Below, one piece after another: positions 1-8,020 of a stretch of DNA of 22,691 nt; position 1 is the first letter of the stretch; each line of letters opens with the position of its first letter. Origin of the DNA: Prevotella sp. (GTDB lineage: Bacteria > Bacteroidota > Bacteroidia > Bacteroidales > Bacteroidaceae); contig JAJPZE010000260.1 of NCBI GenBank assembly GCA_021204565.1, positions 1 to 22,691 of the forward strand, written 5' to 3'. Both the position numbers and the translations under genes were made by a program. The notes below the pieces were generated by a model. It saw only the letters and a list, made by a program, of their open reading frames with translations, did no database searches and was not told where the DNA came from.

Positions 1-39
1 GATTATAAGTATCAGCAGTCTCAAATCCGTCTTTTTCAT
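1..39 (-). CDS. 5' end of an exported protein, cut by the window edge
   Basis: An ATG on the minus strand at 39-37 opens a frame of 13 codons (MKKTDLRLLILII) that runs off the window. Two lysines followed by a leucine/isoleucine run is the start of a signal peptide or membrane anchor. The ATG lies only 3 nt after the TAG stop of the cobalamin receptor gene, and an AGGA sits just before it, so the two genes are almost certainly co-transcribed and translationally coupled. By context it may be a cobalamin-binding or surface protein of the same uptake locus, but 13 residues cannot show that. Confidence 0.65.
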   Translation of the reverse strand, partial: MKKTDLRLLILII

Positions 40-42
40 TTC

Positions 43-1974
43 CTAATTGTATTTATAAGTTATAGATATATTTACGTTTCTGCCCGGCATCGGGTAATGC
101 GCCACAATGCAATAGTTCTTGTCGAGTATGTTTTGCGCGGTGCATTTCAACTCCATTTCGCCTTGTTTTATGCGTATCGTGCGGTATATTGACGCGCCTA
201 ACTCGCCATATCCGGCGATGCGCGTGCCGGCGTTATGCTCGTTGGTTGCCCATGTCGCGGAGACGAAGAGCAGAGTTGTCGAGATATTCGCGAACGGGTT
301 GAGCCACGTCAGAGTTGCCGTCCCGCTATGGCGCGGCGTATATGCAATCTGTTGCGGGGTGAAGTCATGATTTGTCGGACGTGTCTTTACGTCTTGCAAA
401 CTGTAATTTACTGTCAGCCCTATGCTTTGCTTTGGGGAGAACGCCCAATAGGTATCAGCCAGTAAATCCATACCTTTCCCGGCGGTTCGCCCGACGTTTA
501 CGTATTGATAAACGAACATATTGACCGGTATGGACACAATTTTGTCCCTTACGGAGTTTATGTATACGTTTGCCGACGCGGTGATGCCGAAACCCCTGTT
601 GCTCTCCGGCGCGCGGCGGAAACTAAGCCCGAGGTTCGCTTGGCGCGTTTTTTCGGGGCGGAGCGTCTGCGTTCCGAGATGATAATAATACAGCTCGGTC
701 ATAGTCGGAACGCGGAAGATGTCCTTTGCCGAGAGACGTATATAAAGCTCTCTGCCGCGTAATAAGCGGTATGAAGCCCCGAACGCGGGCGACAGGCGGT
801 GCGCTTTATCAACGTCGGAGCGGAGAACTTGCCCCGTCAGAGCGAGCCTCCCGGCGGCGTATTTCGCCGATAGCGCCTGCAGAAAGGCGTTGCGGCGGGG
901 GCGCGGACAAGCGCTCAACGTGGTGTGCATACGGTCGTGCCAATAATCAAAAGAATAACCCAACGCAAGTCCGCGGACGGGTGTGAAGAGGACGGATGCC
1001 GTGCCGTAATACTCGCGGGATAAGTAATGCTCGCTCCGTATGCCCCCCGACGGCTGACCGTTGCGATAGTTCTGCTCCGTCATATCTATCCTCGCCGCCG
1101 CTCTGAACCGCCATTTCTCCGAAAAGGACGTGCGGTATTGTTCGGTTATAAATAAGGTTTTGTCGCGCAGGAGCTCGTCGTTATCGTTGTTATAGAGCCG
1201 CACAATGCCCGGCAACTCGCGGTAATTGTCGCTCAGGCGGATAGTTGTCCGGAGCGAGGAGCGGTTGTCCGGGCGGTAAAGAACGTCGCCGGAGAGGTAT
1301 CCCTGCTTTGTAGCGGAGTTGCGCCGGCGTTCGTAATGCGTGTCGGCACCGTTGCTTATAAGAAACTTGTAATTATTTTCCGCCTGCGAATATCCGCCCT
1401 GAAAGCTTACATCAGCCCGCTTTATACGCCGTGCGAACGACGCCGACGGCGACCAATACCCCCAGCTGCCCGCCGCAACAGCCGCCCTCACGCCCTGCTC
1501 CTGCTGCGTTTCAATGTTGAGCGTTGCGGCTTTGGAGAAGCAACGGGCGGGGAGAAAGATGTCGGAAAAGCCGGTCGCGGTCAGCGTCATTCCCGATATT
1601 TCCGAGAGGGGGAACTGCTGTAAATCGGTCTGTCCGCTAAGCGCGTCGGGCAGGGGAAGACCGTCGAGAGCGACCGCGACATGCCCGCTGCCCAAGCCTC
1701 TGACGCTAATTGTCTTCATCCCTCCCGCGCCCCCGTAGTCCCTGAGAGTAACTCCCGGCAAACGCCGAAGAGCCGAAGAGATGTCGGAAACGGACAAGCT
1801 GGCGAAGTCGGACGCGGAAAGCGAATAACGCGGAGCTATATCATTCACGTCATCAGCCGGGCGCACGCCCGTGATGCGCACCTCATCCACGTCGTATGAA
1901 GCGGATATACTGTCGCCCTGCGCATACGTTACAATGCACACTGACAGCATGACTAACGCGAGAAGAATCCTCAA
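43..1974 (-). CDS. btuB: TonB-dependent outer-membrane receptor, BtuB-like (cobalamin uptake)
   Basis: 643 aa. Residues 1-19 form a signal peptide ending near TYAQG. Residues about 45-155 are the plug domain (SDISSALRRLPGV, then ISVRGLGSGHVAVALDGLPL), and the rest is alternating beta-barrel sequence up to the C-terminal strand NISITYKYN. It lacks the N-terminal carboxypeptidase-like domain of SusC proteins, so it is a small-ligand receptor. The start is TTG at 1974-1972: an in-frame TAG lies 7 codons upstream with no ATG or GTG between, and the first internal ATG (codon 9) would destroy the signal peptide. A cobalamin riboswitch lies directly upstream, which is the main reason to assign vitamin B12 or another corrinoid as substrate. 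TonB, ExbB and ExbD are not in the window. The next gene starts 3 nt after its stop. Confidence 0.88.
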   Translation of the reverse strand: MRILLALVMLSVCIVTYAQGDSISASYDVDEVRITGVRPADDVNDIAPRYSLSASDFASLSVSDISSALRRLPGVTLRDYGGAGGMKTISVRGLGSGHVAVALDGLPLPDALSGQTDLQQFPLSEISGMTLTATGFSDIFLPARCFSKAATLNIETQQEQGVRAAVAAGSWGYWSPSASFARRIKRADVSFQGGYSQAENNYKFLISNGADTHYERRRNSATKQGYLSGDVLYRPDNRSSLRTTIRLSDNYRELPGIVRLYNNDNDELLRDKTLFITEQYRTSFSEKWRFRAAARIDMTEQNYRNGQPSGGIRSEHYLSREYYGTASVLFTPVRGLALGYSFDYWHDRMHTTLSACPRPRRNAFLQALSAKYAAGRLALTGQVLRSDVDKAHRLSPAFGASYRLLRGRELYIRLSAKDIFRVPTMTELYYYHLGTQTLRPEKTRQANLGLSFRRAPESNRGFGITASANVYINSVRDKIVSIPVNMFVYQYVNVGRTAGKGMDLLADTYWAFSPKQSIGLTVNYSLQDVKTRPTNHDFTPQQIAYTPRHSGTATLTWLNPFANISTTLLFVSATWATNEHNAGTRIAGYGELGASIYRTIRIKQGEMELKCTAQNILDKNYCIVAHYPMPGRNVNISITYKYN

Positions 1975-2039
1975 TTTGTCTTTTGATTCGCTCTATCCCG
2001 TACCGTCTCTCGCGGCCTTAGGGTCTCCCGAAACGGAGG

Positions 2040-2210
2040 CAACGGCAGGTCTTCTGACTTGCAACCGCCGGCAAACACCTTCTCAACCGCAACGCAGGTC
2101 AATGGCTCATCGTTTGCCGGACATAATGGTCGCTCACAGCAGCGGGACTGTCCGGGATTTCCACCCGATTCCCTTTTAATCGCCCATCACTCGTGATGAG
2201 GCGAACCGAT
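2040..2210 (-). ncRNA. Cobalamin (adenosylcobalamin-type) riboswitch
   Basis: Read on the minus strand, the leader contains in order: a P2-like hairpin (2203-2181, CATCAC/GTGATG arms), AAAAGGGAA, the GGTGGAAATCCCGGACAGTCCCGC core at about 2174-2150, a long variable stem region, and the B12 box AGTCAGAAGACCTGCC at 2060-2045. These are the conserved blocks of the cobalamin riboswitch family. It ends about 65 nt before the btuB TTG start, so ligand binding presumably blocks expression of the receptor and the gene after it. The expression platform (transcriptional or translational) could not be assigned by eye. Confidence 0.93.
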
Positions 2211-2217
2211 TGCGCCG

Positions 2218-2250
2218 CAAAGGTAATGATAAAAATAATGTATTACGAAA
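2218..2250 (-). promoter_or_regulatory. Bacteroidota-type promoter for the riboswitch-btuB transcript
   Basis: The -7 element TACCTTTG lies at 2225-2218 on the minus strand, and a -33-like TTTC lies 21 nt upstream at 2250-2247. Transcription would start near 2211, just before the riboswitch aptamer. The -33 part overlaps the last codons of the upstream AI-2E-family gene (stop at 2245-2243). Confidence 0.6.
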
Positions 2251-3460
2251 GAGTGGTTGCCTTTTCGTCTCCCCGCTTCCCCTCTCGCGCCTTTCCCGGC
2301 AAGCGGTTATCCGCCTCACGACATTGACTTTGTCGAGCTTCGGCTGTACTCGGCAAATCGAGCAAGCTCGTTTGCTCTCGTTGGCACGAACCTTCGTTCT
2401 CCTCTTTCGTAATATAACGCCGCCAATACGCAAAGATAAGCGTAGTGAGGGGCAGAGCGAGGATTAAACCGATGAAGCCTAAGAGCGAACCCCATACGGA
2501 AAGCGCCAAGAGAAGCACCGCCGGGTTAAGACCCATAGCGCGCCCCATAATCTTAGGTATCGTAACAAAATCGGTTATGACCTGCACAACCGCAAAAACC
2601 AACACCGCCGAGCCGAAAATAATCCAGAAGTTTTGCCCCGTATCAGCCGCCTTGAGCATAGCTAAGAGTGCCGTCGGAATAAGCGCAATAGCGTGAAGAT
2701 AAGGGACAAGGTCGAGTATGCCGATAAGTATGCCCAAACCTATAGCCATAGGGAAATCGATAATAGTGAAGCCAATGCAAAACATCACCCCCATACACAG
2801 CGCGACCAACCCCTGTCCGCGGATATATGAATTTAAGGCTTTCTCGACGTCGGACATCACTCCCGACCAGAACGGACGCACCTTTTCGGGGAACATACGC
2901 ACCCAATTAGACGCCAAATACTCATAGTCTTGCAGGATAAAAAACATGTACAAGACAACTATACACGAAGCAATGACGCTTATAACCGCATTTACCGTGT
3001 AGCCTAAGAACGACATTAAATGCCCCATAACCGACGACAAGGCGTCCGAAAAGCCGCCGCCCTCAAAGTACGAACGTATGCTGTCCTCGTTGTCACGCAA
3101 GAAATCGCGGATTGCGGGGATAACATCACGGGTATAGCCGCGTTGCTCCGCATAATTCGAAATAAACTCTCCGAGCGTCTCGAACTGCCGCACCATCGGC
3201 GGAATAATTAGCCAGACAATACCCGCGACGACAACTATGACAAACAACAGAGTAATCACCGTCGCCACGGCACGTATCCTCACGCGGAGACGGTACTGCA
3301 CGAAACAAACGAGCGGATAAAGCAGATAAGCAAGGAAACAAGCGAGGAAGAAAGGCAACAACACGCCGCTCAGATACCTTACAACAAAGAACACCGCCAC
3401 GCAAAGCAACGCAATGCCCGCGAACCGGATAACTTTATCCAACGTATATCTCCGCTCCAT
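2243..3460 (-). CDS. AI-2E family (PerM/YdiK-type) membrane protein
   Basis: 405 aa from the ATG at 3460 (MERRYTLDKVIRF). Two hydrophobic segments at about residues 10-45 and one near 55-85 are followed by a soluble stretch (VRQFETLGEFISN...). Hydrophobic segments then recur through the second half, including the family-typical DLVPYLHAIALIPTALLA and GLILALPLTTLIFAYWRRY. The last 55 residues are hydrophilic and rich in Glu, Arg and Gln. Family members are proposed exporters, in some cases of autoinducer-2 or Na+/H+ antiport, but the substrate here is unknown. The frame stays open to 3511, but that longer start would overlap the 3' end of thymidine kinase; the ATG at 3460 begins 16 nt after the tdk stop and matches family N-termini better. 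It is probably co-transcribed with tdk. Confidence 0.85.
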   Translation of the reverse strand: MERRYTLDKVIRFAGIALLCVAVFFVVRYLSGVLLPFFLACFLAYLLYPLVCFVQYRLRVRIRAVATVITLLFVIVVVAGIVWLIIPPMVRQFETLGEFISNYAEQRGYTRDVIPAIRDFLRDNEDSIRSYFEGGGFSDALSSVMGHLMSFLGYTVNAVISVIASCIVVLYMFFILQDYEYLASNWVRMFPEKVRPFWSGVMSDVEKALNSYIRGQGLVALCMGVMFCIGFTIIDFPMAIGLGILIGILDLVPYLHAIALIPTALLAMLKAADTGQNFWIIFGSAVLVFAVVQVITDFVTIPKIMGRAMGLNPAVLLLALSVWGSLLGFIGLILALPLTTLIFAYWRRYITKEENEGSCQREQTSLLDLPSTAEARQSQCREADNRLPGKAREGKRGDEKATTLS

Positions 3461-3476
3461 AACGCCCCCACATAAT

Positions 3477-4055
3477 CTATATGCCGCCCTCAACCTTAAT
3501 AAAGCAATCACGGCAAAGGGGTTCGTATTGATCCGCTTCGCCGAGAAGGACGCGCTTGTTGTTAGCTACAAGGCGGTGGCTGACATACGCCTGCGCCCCG
3601 CATTTGACACAAATGGCGTGCACTTTCGTTACGTCGTCCGCCACGGCACACAACGCCGGCATTGGTCCGAACGGATGTCCGAGATAATCCATATCCAAGC
3701 CCGCGACAATCACGCGCACCCCTTTCGCCGCCAATTCCTTACATACATCTATGATAAAATCGTCGAAGAACTGCGCCTCGTCGATACCTACAACATCCGT
3801 TTCCGACGACAGAAGCAATATCGAAGCGGAGCCGTCAACCGGCGTGGAGGGTATTGCGTTATGGTCATGACTTACGACATCGCCCTCGGAATATCGGGTA
3901 TCGATTGCCGGTTTGAACACTTCGACCGTCTGTCTTGCAAACTTTGCTCTCCTCAGACGTCGTATCAGCTCCTCGCTCTTGCCCGAGAACATCGAGCCGC
4001 AAATCACCTCTATCCGCCCCCGCCGGCACCTCTCGCCACCCGAATTGTCAGTCAT
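3477..4055 (-). CDS. tdk: Thymidine kinase (type II, TK1-like)
   Basis: 192 aa, the usual length. It phosphorylates thymidine to dTMP with ATP in the pyrimidine salvage pathway. Visible motifs are the P-loop GSMFSGKS (residues 20-27), the Walker B/catalytic segment VVGIDEAQFFD with Glu92 as likely base, the Zn-binding pairs Cys148/Cys151 and Cys180/Cys183, and the lasso region around EADQYEPLC. All key residues are present. A good promoter sits about 30 nt upstream. The gene is followed on the same strand by the AI-2E-family gene with a 16-nt gap, so the two probably form one transcript; no functional link between them is obvious. Confidence 0.95.
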   Translation of the reverse strand: MTDNSGGERCRRGRIEVICGSMFSGKSEELIRRLRRAKFARQTVEVFKPAIDTRYSEGDVVSHDHNAIPSTPVDGSASILLLSSETDVVGIDEAQFFDDFIIDVCKELAAKGVRVIVAGLDMDYLGHPFGPMPALCAVADDVTKVHAICVKCGAQAYVSHRLVANNKRVLLGEADQYEPLCRDCFIKVEGGI

Positions 4056-4087
4056 AATGCATTAGGAATGTCCGCTCTGTACGGGCG

Positions 4088-4119
4088 CAAAGGTAAACAC
4101 TACGCCTTTGATATACAAA
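4088..4119 (-). promoter_or_regulatory. Promoter of tdk (TTTG-N20-TAccTTTG)
   Basis: On the minus strand TTTG at 4119-4116 and TACCTTTG at 4095-4088 are separated by 20 nt, a full match to the Bacteroidota primary sigma factor consensus. Transcription should begin near 4081, giving a leader of about 25 nt before the tdk ATG at 4055. Confidence 0.75.
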
Positions 4120-4195
4120 TAAACACCTCCCTTTTTCTCCTCTCCTCAGACGTCATACCCGCCCTCAAACATCCTCATTTATATCTTCTTGTTGC

Positions 4196-4303
4196 GTAAA
4201 AGCGCCGTTCTTAGAGTGTAAAAGCGGCGTTCTTAGGGTGTAAAAGCGCCGTTCTTAGAGTGTAAAAGCGCCGTTCTTAGGATGTAAAAGCGGCGGTTTA
4301 GCG
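4196..4303. repeat. 22-bp tandem direct repeat, about 4.8 copies
   Basis: Units start at 4196, 4218, 4240, 4262 and 4284 (the last incomplete, about 20 bp). Each unit reads GTAAAAGCGCCG or GTAAAAGCGGCG followed by TTCTTAG and a variable 3-nt end (AGT, GGT or GAT). Differences are confined to the C/G in the middle and this 3-nt end. The array lies in a non-coding divergent interval, upstream of both the tdk promoter (ends 4119) and the GH3 promoter (begins 4422). A 22-bp period is two helical turns, so equivalent bases face the same side of the helix, and it is not a multiple of three, arguing against coding. Function unknown. Confidence 0.95.
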
Positions 4304-4421
4304 TTATTATTTCTGTGGTTTAAGGCGGCGTACACGTATATATGAGGGTTCGCGATGTTATGTTTGAGATATGTTTATACGGGTTGGTTCCCGGCACGGA
4401 CGTGCAAAAACACGGCTTTTG

Positions 4422-4453
4422 TTTGCCCGTTAAGCTTGCTTGCACTATCTTTG
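4422..4453 (+). promoter_or_regulatory. Promoter of the GH3 operon (TTTG-N20-TAtcTTTG)
   Basis: TTTG at 4422-4425 and TATCTTTG at 4446-4453 with a 20-nt spacer match the Bacteroidota promoter consensus. Transcription should begin near 4460, so the start codon must lie downstream; the first in-frame ATG is at 4483. Confidence 0.75.
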
Positions 4454-4482
4454 CCTTTCGGAACAATAATCATTTCCGGGTA

Positions 4483-6018
4483 ATGACACTTACCAAAATA
4501 GCTCAACAAATATTCCGTCACCGCCGGCAACGCATAGCGTTGTACGCCACGGATACGGCGGACATACAGCGCCGGGTATTGAACAATCTCGTTGCGAAAG
4601 CAAAGGAGACGGAGTACGGGCGGGTACATCATTTCGACTCCATACATACGTATGACGACTTTGCACGTCTTGTCCCGCTCGCCACGTACGAAGATTTGAA
4701 AGGCGATATCGACTGTATGCGGCGCGGCGAACGTGATGTGCTCTGGCCCGGACAAGTAGTTCACTACGCCAAATCGTCGGGCACAACCAACGATAAATCC
4801 AAGTTTATCCCCGTCAGCCGCGAGGGTTTGAAAGACATACACTACCGCGGAGGGACGGATGTAGTTGTGCTCTACCTTGCCGAACACCCCGAAAGCCGCC
4901 TCTTCGACGGCAAGTCGCTAATACTCGGAGGGTCGCACACGCCCAACTATAACACACCTAACTCTATCGTCGGCGACCTCTCAGCCATCCTTATAGAGAA
5001 TATCAACCCCCTCATGCGTCCGTTTTGGGCGATACGCAAAAGCACCGCATTGCTTGCCGATTTCGAAGTTAAGCGCGACCAAATCGCCCGCGAGCTGATT
5101 GCGCGGAAGCACGTTACGAGCCTCTCCGGCGTGCCCTCGTGGATGCTCTCCGTCCTTATCCGCGCTCTCGAGATATCGGGTAAGGAAACGATTGACCGGC
5201 TTTTGCCCGACCTTGAAGTGTTCTTTCACGGGGGCATATCGTTTGTTCCTTACCGCCCGCAGTACGAAAGAATCATCCGCAAACCCGGCATGACGTATAT
5301 GGAGACGTATAACGCCTCGGAGGGATTCTTCGGGATACAAGACTGCCGGAGCGACACTTCGATGTTGCTTATGGTTGACTATGGCGTGTTCTATGAGTTT
5401 TGCCCTACGGAGTATATCTCCGCTGACGGCCGTGTTGAGGATATGTCGCGCGTCGTCCCGATAGAGGGGACGGAACTCAACCGCAACTATGCGATGATTA
5501 TAACGACTAATTGCGGCTTGTGGCGCTACGTCATCGGCGACACCGTGAAGTTCACTTCCGTCCGTCCGTATAAGTTTATTATAACCGGGAGAATCAAGTC
5601 GTTTATCAATGCCTTTGGTGAAGAACTGATAGTGGATAACGCCGACAAGGGACTTCAAGCGGCGTGTGAAGCAACGGGAGCGGAGGTTGCCGACTACACC
5701 GCCGCACCTATATATATGAACGACGACGGACAATGCCGGCACCAATGGCTGATAGAGTTCGCCAAAGAGCCCGCCGACGTGCGTATGTTCGCCGCCATAT
5801 TAGACCGGCGCTTGCAACAACTTAACTCCGACTACGAAGCGAAACGATATAAGAACATCACTCTCCAACCCTTGGAGATAGTGGTTGCACGGCGCTCGCT
5901 GTTCAACGACTGGCTTAAAGGACGCGGTAAATTAGGCGGTCAGCACAAGATACCCCGTCTGTCGAACAGCCGCACCATCATCGACAAACTGCTTGAGATG
6001 AACGCGGGCAAAGGATGA
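4483..6018 (+). CDS. GH3-family acyl-acid adenylating enzyme
   Basis: 511 aa from the ATG at 4483 (MTLTKIAQQIFRH). The frame is open back to 4342, but the promoter lies inside that extension, so the longer start is rejected. It belongs to the GH3 (auxin-responsive) branch of the ANL adenylating superfamily. Visible motifs are the phosphate-binding SSGTTNDKSK (98-107), YNASEGFFGIQ (276-286), LWRYVIGDTVKF (346-357) and a C-terminal lid domain. Plant GH3 enzymes activate a carboxylic acid with ATP and join it to an amino acid. The substrate of the bacterial versions is not known to me. No signal peptide, so cytoplasmic. It is first in an operon with an exported lipoprotein (28-nt gap) and a DUF3108-like protein. 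Confidence 0.88.
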   Translation: MTLTKIAQQIFRHRRQRIALYATDTADIQRRVLNNLVAKAKETEYGRVHHFDSIHTYDDFARLVPLATYEDLKGDIDCMRRGERDVLWPGQVVHYAKSSGTTNDKSKFIPVSREGLKDIHYRGGTDVVVLYLAEHPESRLFDGKSLILGGSHTPNYNTPNSIVGDLSAILIENINPLMRPFWAIRKSTALLADFEVKRDQIARELIARKHVTSLSGVPSWMLSVLIRALEISGKETIDRLLPDLEVFFHGGISFVPYRPQYERIIRKPGMTYMETYNASEGFFGIQDCRSDTSMLLMVDYGVFYEFCPTEYISADGRVEDMSRVVPIEGTELNRNYAMIITTNCGLWRYVIGDTVKFTSVRPYKFIITGRIKSFINAFGEELIVDNADKGLQAACEATGAEVADYTAAPIYMNDDGQCRHQWLIEFAKEPADVRMFAAILDRRLQQLNSDYEAKRYKNITLQPLEIVVARRSLFNDWLKGRGKLGGQHKIPRLSNSRTIIDKLLEMNAGKG

Positions 6019-6046
6019 ACCGCCGGATGAAAACTGTTGACAGCCG

Positions 6047-8020
6047 ATGAAGAAGCTTCTCTTTATATTCATCGCCGGCGCGGTGTTGATTGCCGTCTCG
6101 TGCGCCCGCATGGGCAGTCCCGACGGGGGTTGGTACGACGAGAAGCCGCCTGTCGTATTAGGCACATACCCTTCCGACGGCTCGGTCAACATCAAGGAGA
6201 AGAAAGTGCGCATAGCGTTTGATGAGTATGTTGTAATTGACAACGCCACGGAGAACGTCATTATCTCTCCCCCGCAAATAGAGCAGGCGGATATCAAGAC
6301 AAAGGGCAAGAGCATCATAGTGGAGTTGGAGGACAGCCTTAAAGAGAATACAACCTATACAATAGACTTCTCCTCCGCCATAAAGGATAATAACGAGGGG
6401 AACGTGATGGGGAATTTCACGTATTCTTTCTCTACCGGCGAGGCGATAGACACTATGCAGACGGCGGGGTACGTCTTGGATGCGGAGACGCTGGAGCCGT
6501 TGGAAAGCGTGCTTGTAGGTCTGTATGCGGTCAGCGATACGATAACGGAAGACACGGCAATCGTAAATCAATTTCATACGGAACCTATGCTCCGGGTTGC
6601 CCGCACCGACGCTGCGGGACACTTTTCGATAAAGGGCGTGAAGCCGGGAGAGTACCGCATATATGCTTTGAACGATGTCGACGGCAACTTTCTCCTCACT
6701 CCGGGCGGCGGGGAACAGACCGCTTTCTTCGACGAAACTATCGTTCCGACGGTCGTTGACGATACCCGGCAAGACACCACATGGCTCGATTCGCTCCGCA
6801 TAAAGAGCATCGACGTGGTGGAATACAAGCACTATCTGCCCGACAATATTACGCTCAGGGCATTCACGGAGGAACAAACGACACGCAACTTTATCAAAAG
6901 CGACCGCACGGAAGAAAAGAAATTCTCGCTCATATACAGCTATGGCGACTCGCTTTTGCCCGACGTACGCGGGCTGAATTTTACGCTCGAGGGCAACTAT
7001 ATCACGGAAGTGAGCGAGAAGAAAGACACCGTAACCTATTGGTTAACCGACACCACGCTCGTCAATACCGACTCTCTTGAGATTGAAATGACCTATCGGA
7101 TGACCGACACTCTTGGGGTATTGGTCAGCCAAACCGACACTCTGACGCTTCTCCCTAAGATTTCTTACGAGCGGCGGCTTAAGCTCAAGCAAGACGATTA
7201 CGACGATTGGCTTAAGAAAGAAAACAAGAAAAAGAAGCGGGGACAACCCTACGACTCCGTTATGCCCCCACCTGAACTGAAGTTTCAGTCTAACTTAAAG
7301 AATACGTTAGACCCCGACCAGAACATCACATACGAATTTGAGACTCCCGTTGAGCTGATAGACACCACGAAGATACATCTGTACATAAAACGCGATACGC
7401 TTTGGTACAACGCCCGTTGGCTGTTCGAAGAGAAAGCGGGAAGCAACATCCGGACCTACGAATTGAAAGCGGAATGGCAACCCGGATGCGAGTATAGCGT
7501 CGAATTAGATTCGGCGGCGTTCGTTGATATCTACGGTAATGCGTCGAAAGGACAAAAGAACGGTCTGAGAGTAAAGGCGTTGGAAGAATTCGGGACGTTA
7601 CAAGTGAATATCCCCGCGCTTGCCGGACAGCCGGTCTTAGCCCAACTCATGGAGCAAGGGGAGAAGGTTGTTAAGGAGTATCGTATGACCGACGGCGTGG
7701 CGAAATTTTGGTTCTTGTCGGAGAAGGATTACTTTCTGAGAGTGATTGTCGACAGGAATGACAACGGGAAATGGGATAGCGGACGCTTTGATTCCTTACT
7801 TCAACCGGAAGAAGTATATTATTATTCGAAGCCTATCAGCTGCCGCGCGAAATGGGATATAACCGAGACGTGGAATCCTTTCGCCCGCCCTCTCAACGAG
7901 CAAAAACCCTCACAACTCCGCAAAGGAGCTTCATCCTCGCGGGGCAAAACCACACAAACAAACAAGAACGCACAACGTGCGGAGAAGCTTGGAATAGAGT
8001 TGCCGGAATATTTGAAATGA
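6047..8020 (+). CDS. Lipoprotein with SbsA/Big_5-type Ig-like domain
   Basis: 657 aa. The N-terminus MKKLLFIFIAGAVLIAVSC is a lipoprotein signal with the likely lipid-modified Cys19. Residues about 33-130 (PPVVLGTYPSDGSVNIKEKKV through FTYSFSTGEAID) fit the bacterial Ig-like Big_5 fold. Residues about 138-225 resemble a carboxypeptidase-regulatory/CnaB-like beta domain (AGYVLDAETLEPLESVLVGLY, AGHFSIKGVKPGEYRIYAL). The remainder is beta-rich with no motif I recognise. A lysine-rich stretch (KKENKKKKRGQP) and a basic, Ser/Thr/Gln-rich C-terminus stand out. The ATG at 6047 is 28 nt after the GH3 stop and the last codon overlaps the next gene by ATGA. Probably anchored in the outer membrane; role unknown. 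Confidence 0.8.
   Translation: MKKLLFIFIAGAVLIAVSCARMGSPDGGWYDEKPPVVLGTYPSDGSVNIKEKKVRIAFDEYVVIDNATENVIISPPQIEQADIKTKGKSIIVELEDSLKENTTYTIDFSSAIKDNNEGNVMGNFTYSFSTGEAIDTMQTAGYVLDAETLEPLESVLVGLYAVSDTITEDTAIVNQFHTEPMLRVARTDAAGHFSIKGVKPGEYRIYALNDVDGNFLLTPGGGEQTAFFDETIVPTVVDDTRQDTTWLDSLRIKSIDVVEYKHYLPDNITLRAFTEEQTTRNFIKSDRTEEKKFSLIYSYGDSLLPDVRGLNFTLEGNYITEVSEKKDTVTYWLTDTTLVNTDSLEIEMTYRMTDTLGVLVSQTDTLTLLPKISYERRLKLKQDDYDDWLKKENKKKKRGQPYDSVMPPPELKFQSNLKNTLDPDQNITYEFETPVELIDTTKIHLYIKRDTLWYNARWLFEEKAGSNIRTYELKAEWQPGCEYSVELDSAAFVDIYGNASKGQKNGLRVKALEEFGTLQVNIPALAGQPVLAQLMEQGEKVVKEYRMTDGVAKFWFLSEKDYFLRVIVDRNDNGKWDSGRFDSLLQPEEVYYYSKPISCRAKWDITETWNPFARPLNEQKPSQLRKGASSSRGKTTQTNKNAQRAEKLGIELPEYLK

Noticed and set aside
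2385..2405. Sigma-54 type -24/-12 promoter (TGGCAC word)
   Set aside because: The -12 part does not match TTGC and the site is inside the AI-2E-family coding sequence.
3461..3511. Longer start for the AI-2E-family protein
   Set aside because: It would overlap tdk by 35 bp and adds an Arg/Leu-rich leader that does not look like a family N-terminus.
3414..4199. 261-codon plus-strand open frame covering tdk
   Set aside because: It is antisense to a complete thymidine kinase with all motifs intact, and runs over the tdk promoter.
4196..4303. CRISPR array
   Set aside because: The repeats are contiguous without unique spacers and no cas genes are nearby.
4196..4330. Iteron-type replication origin
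   Set aside because: The 22-bp period is suggestive, but there is no replication initiator gene and no DnaA-box cluster, and the surroundings are ordinary chromosomal genes.
4342..4482. N-terminal extension of the GH3 protein
   Set aside because: The operon promoter (4422-4453) lies inside it, so the message starts downstream and translation must begin at 4483.
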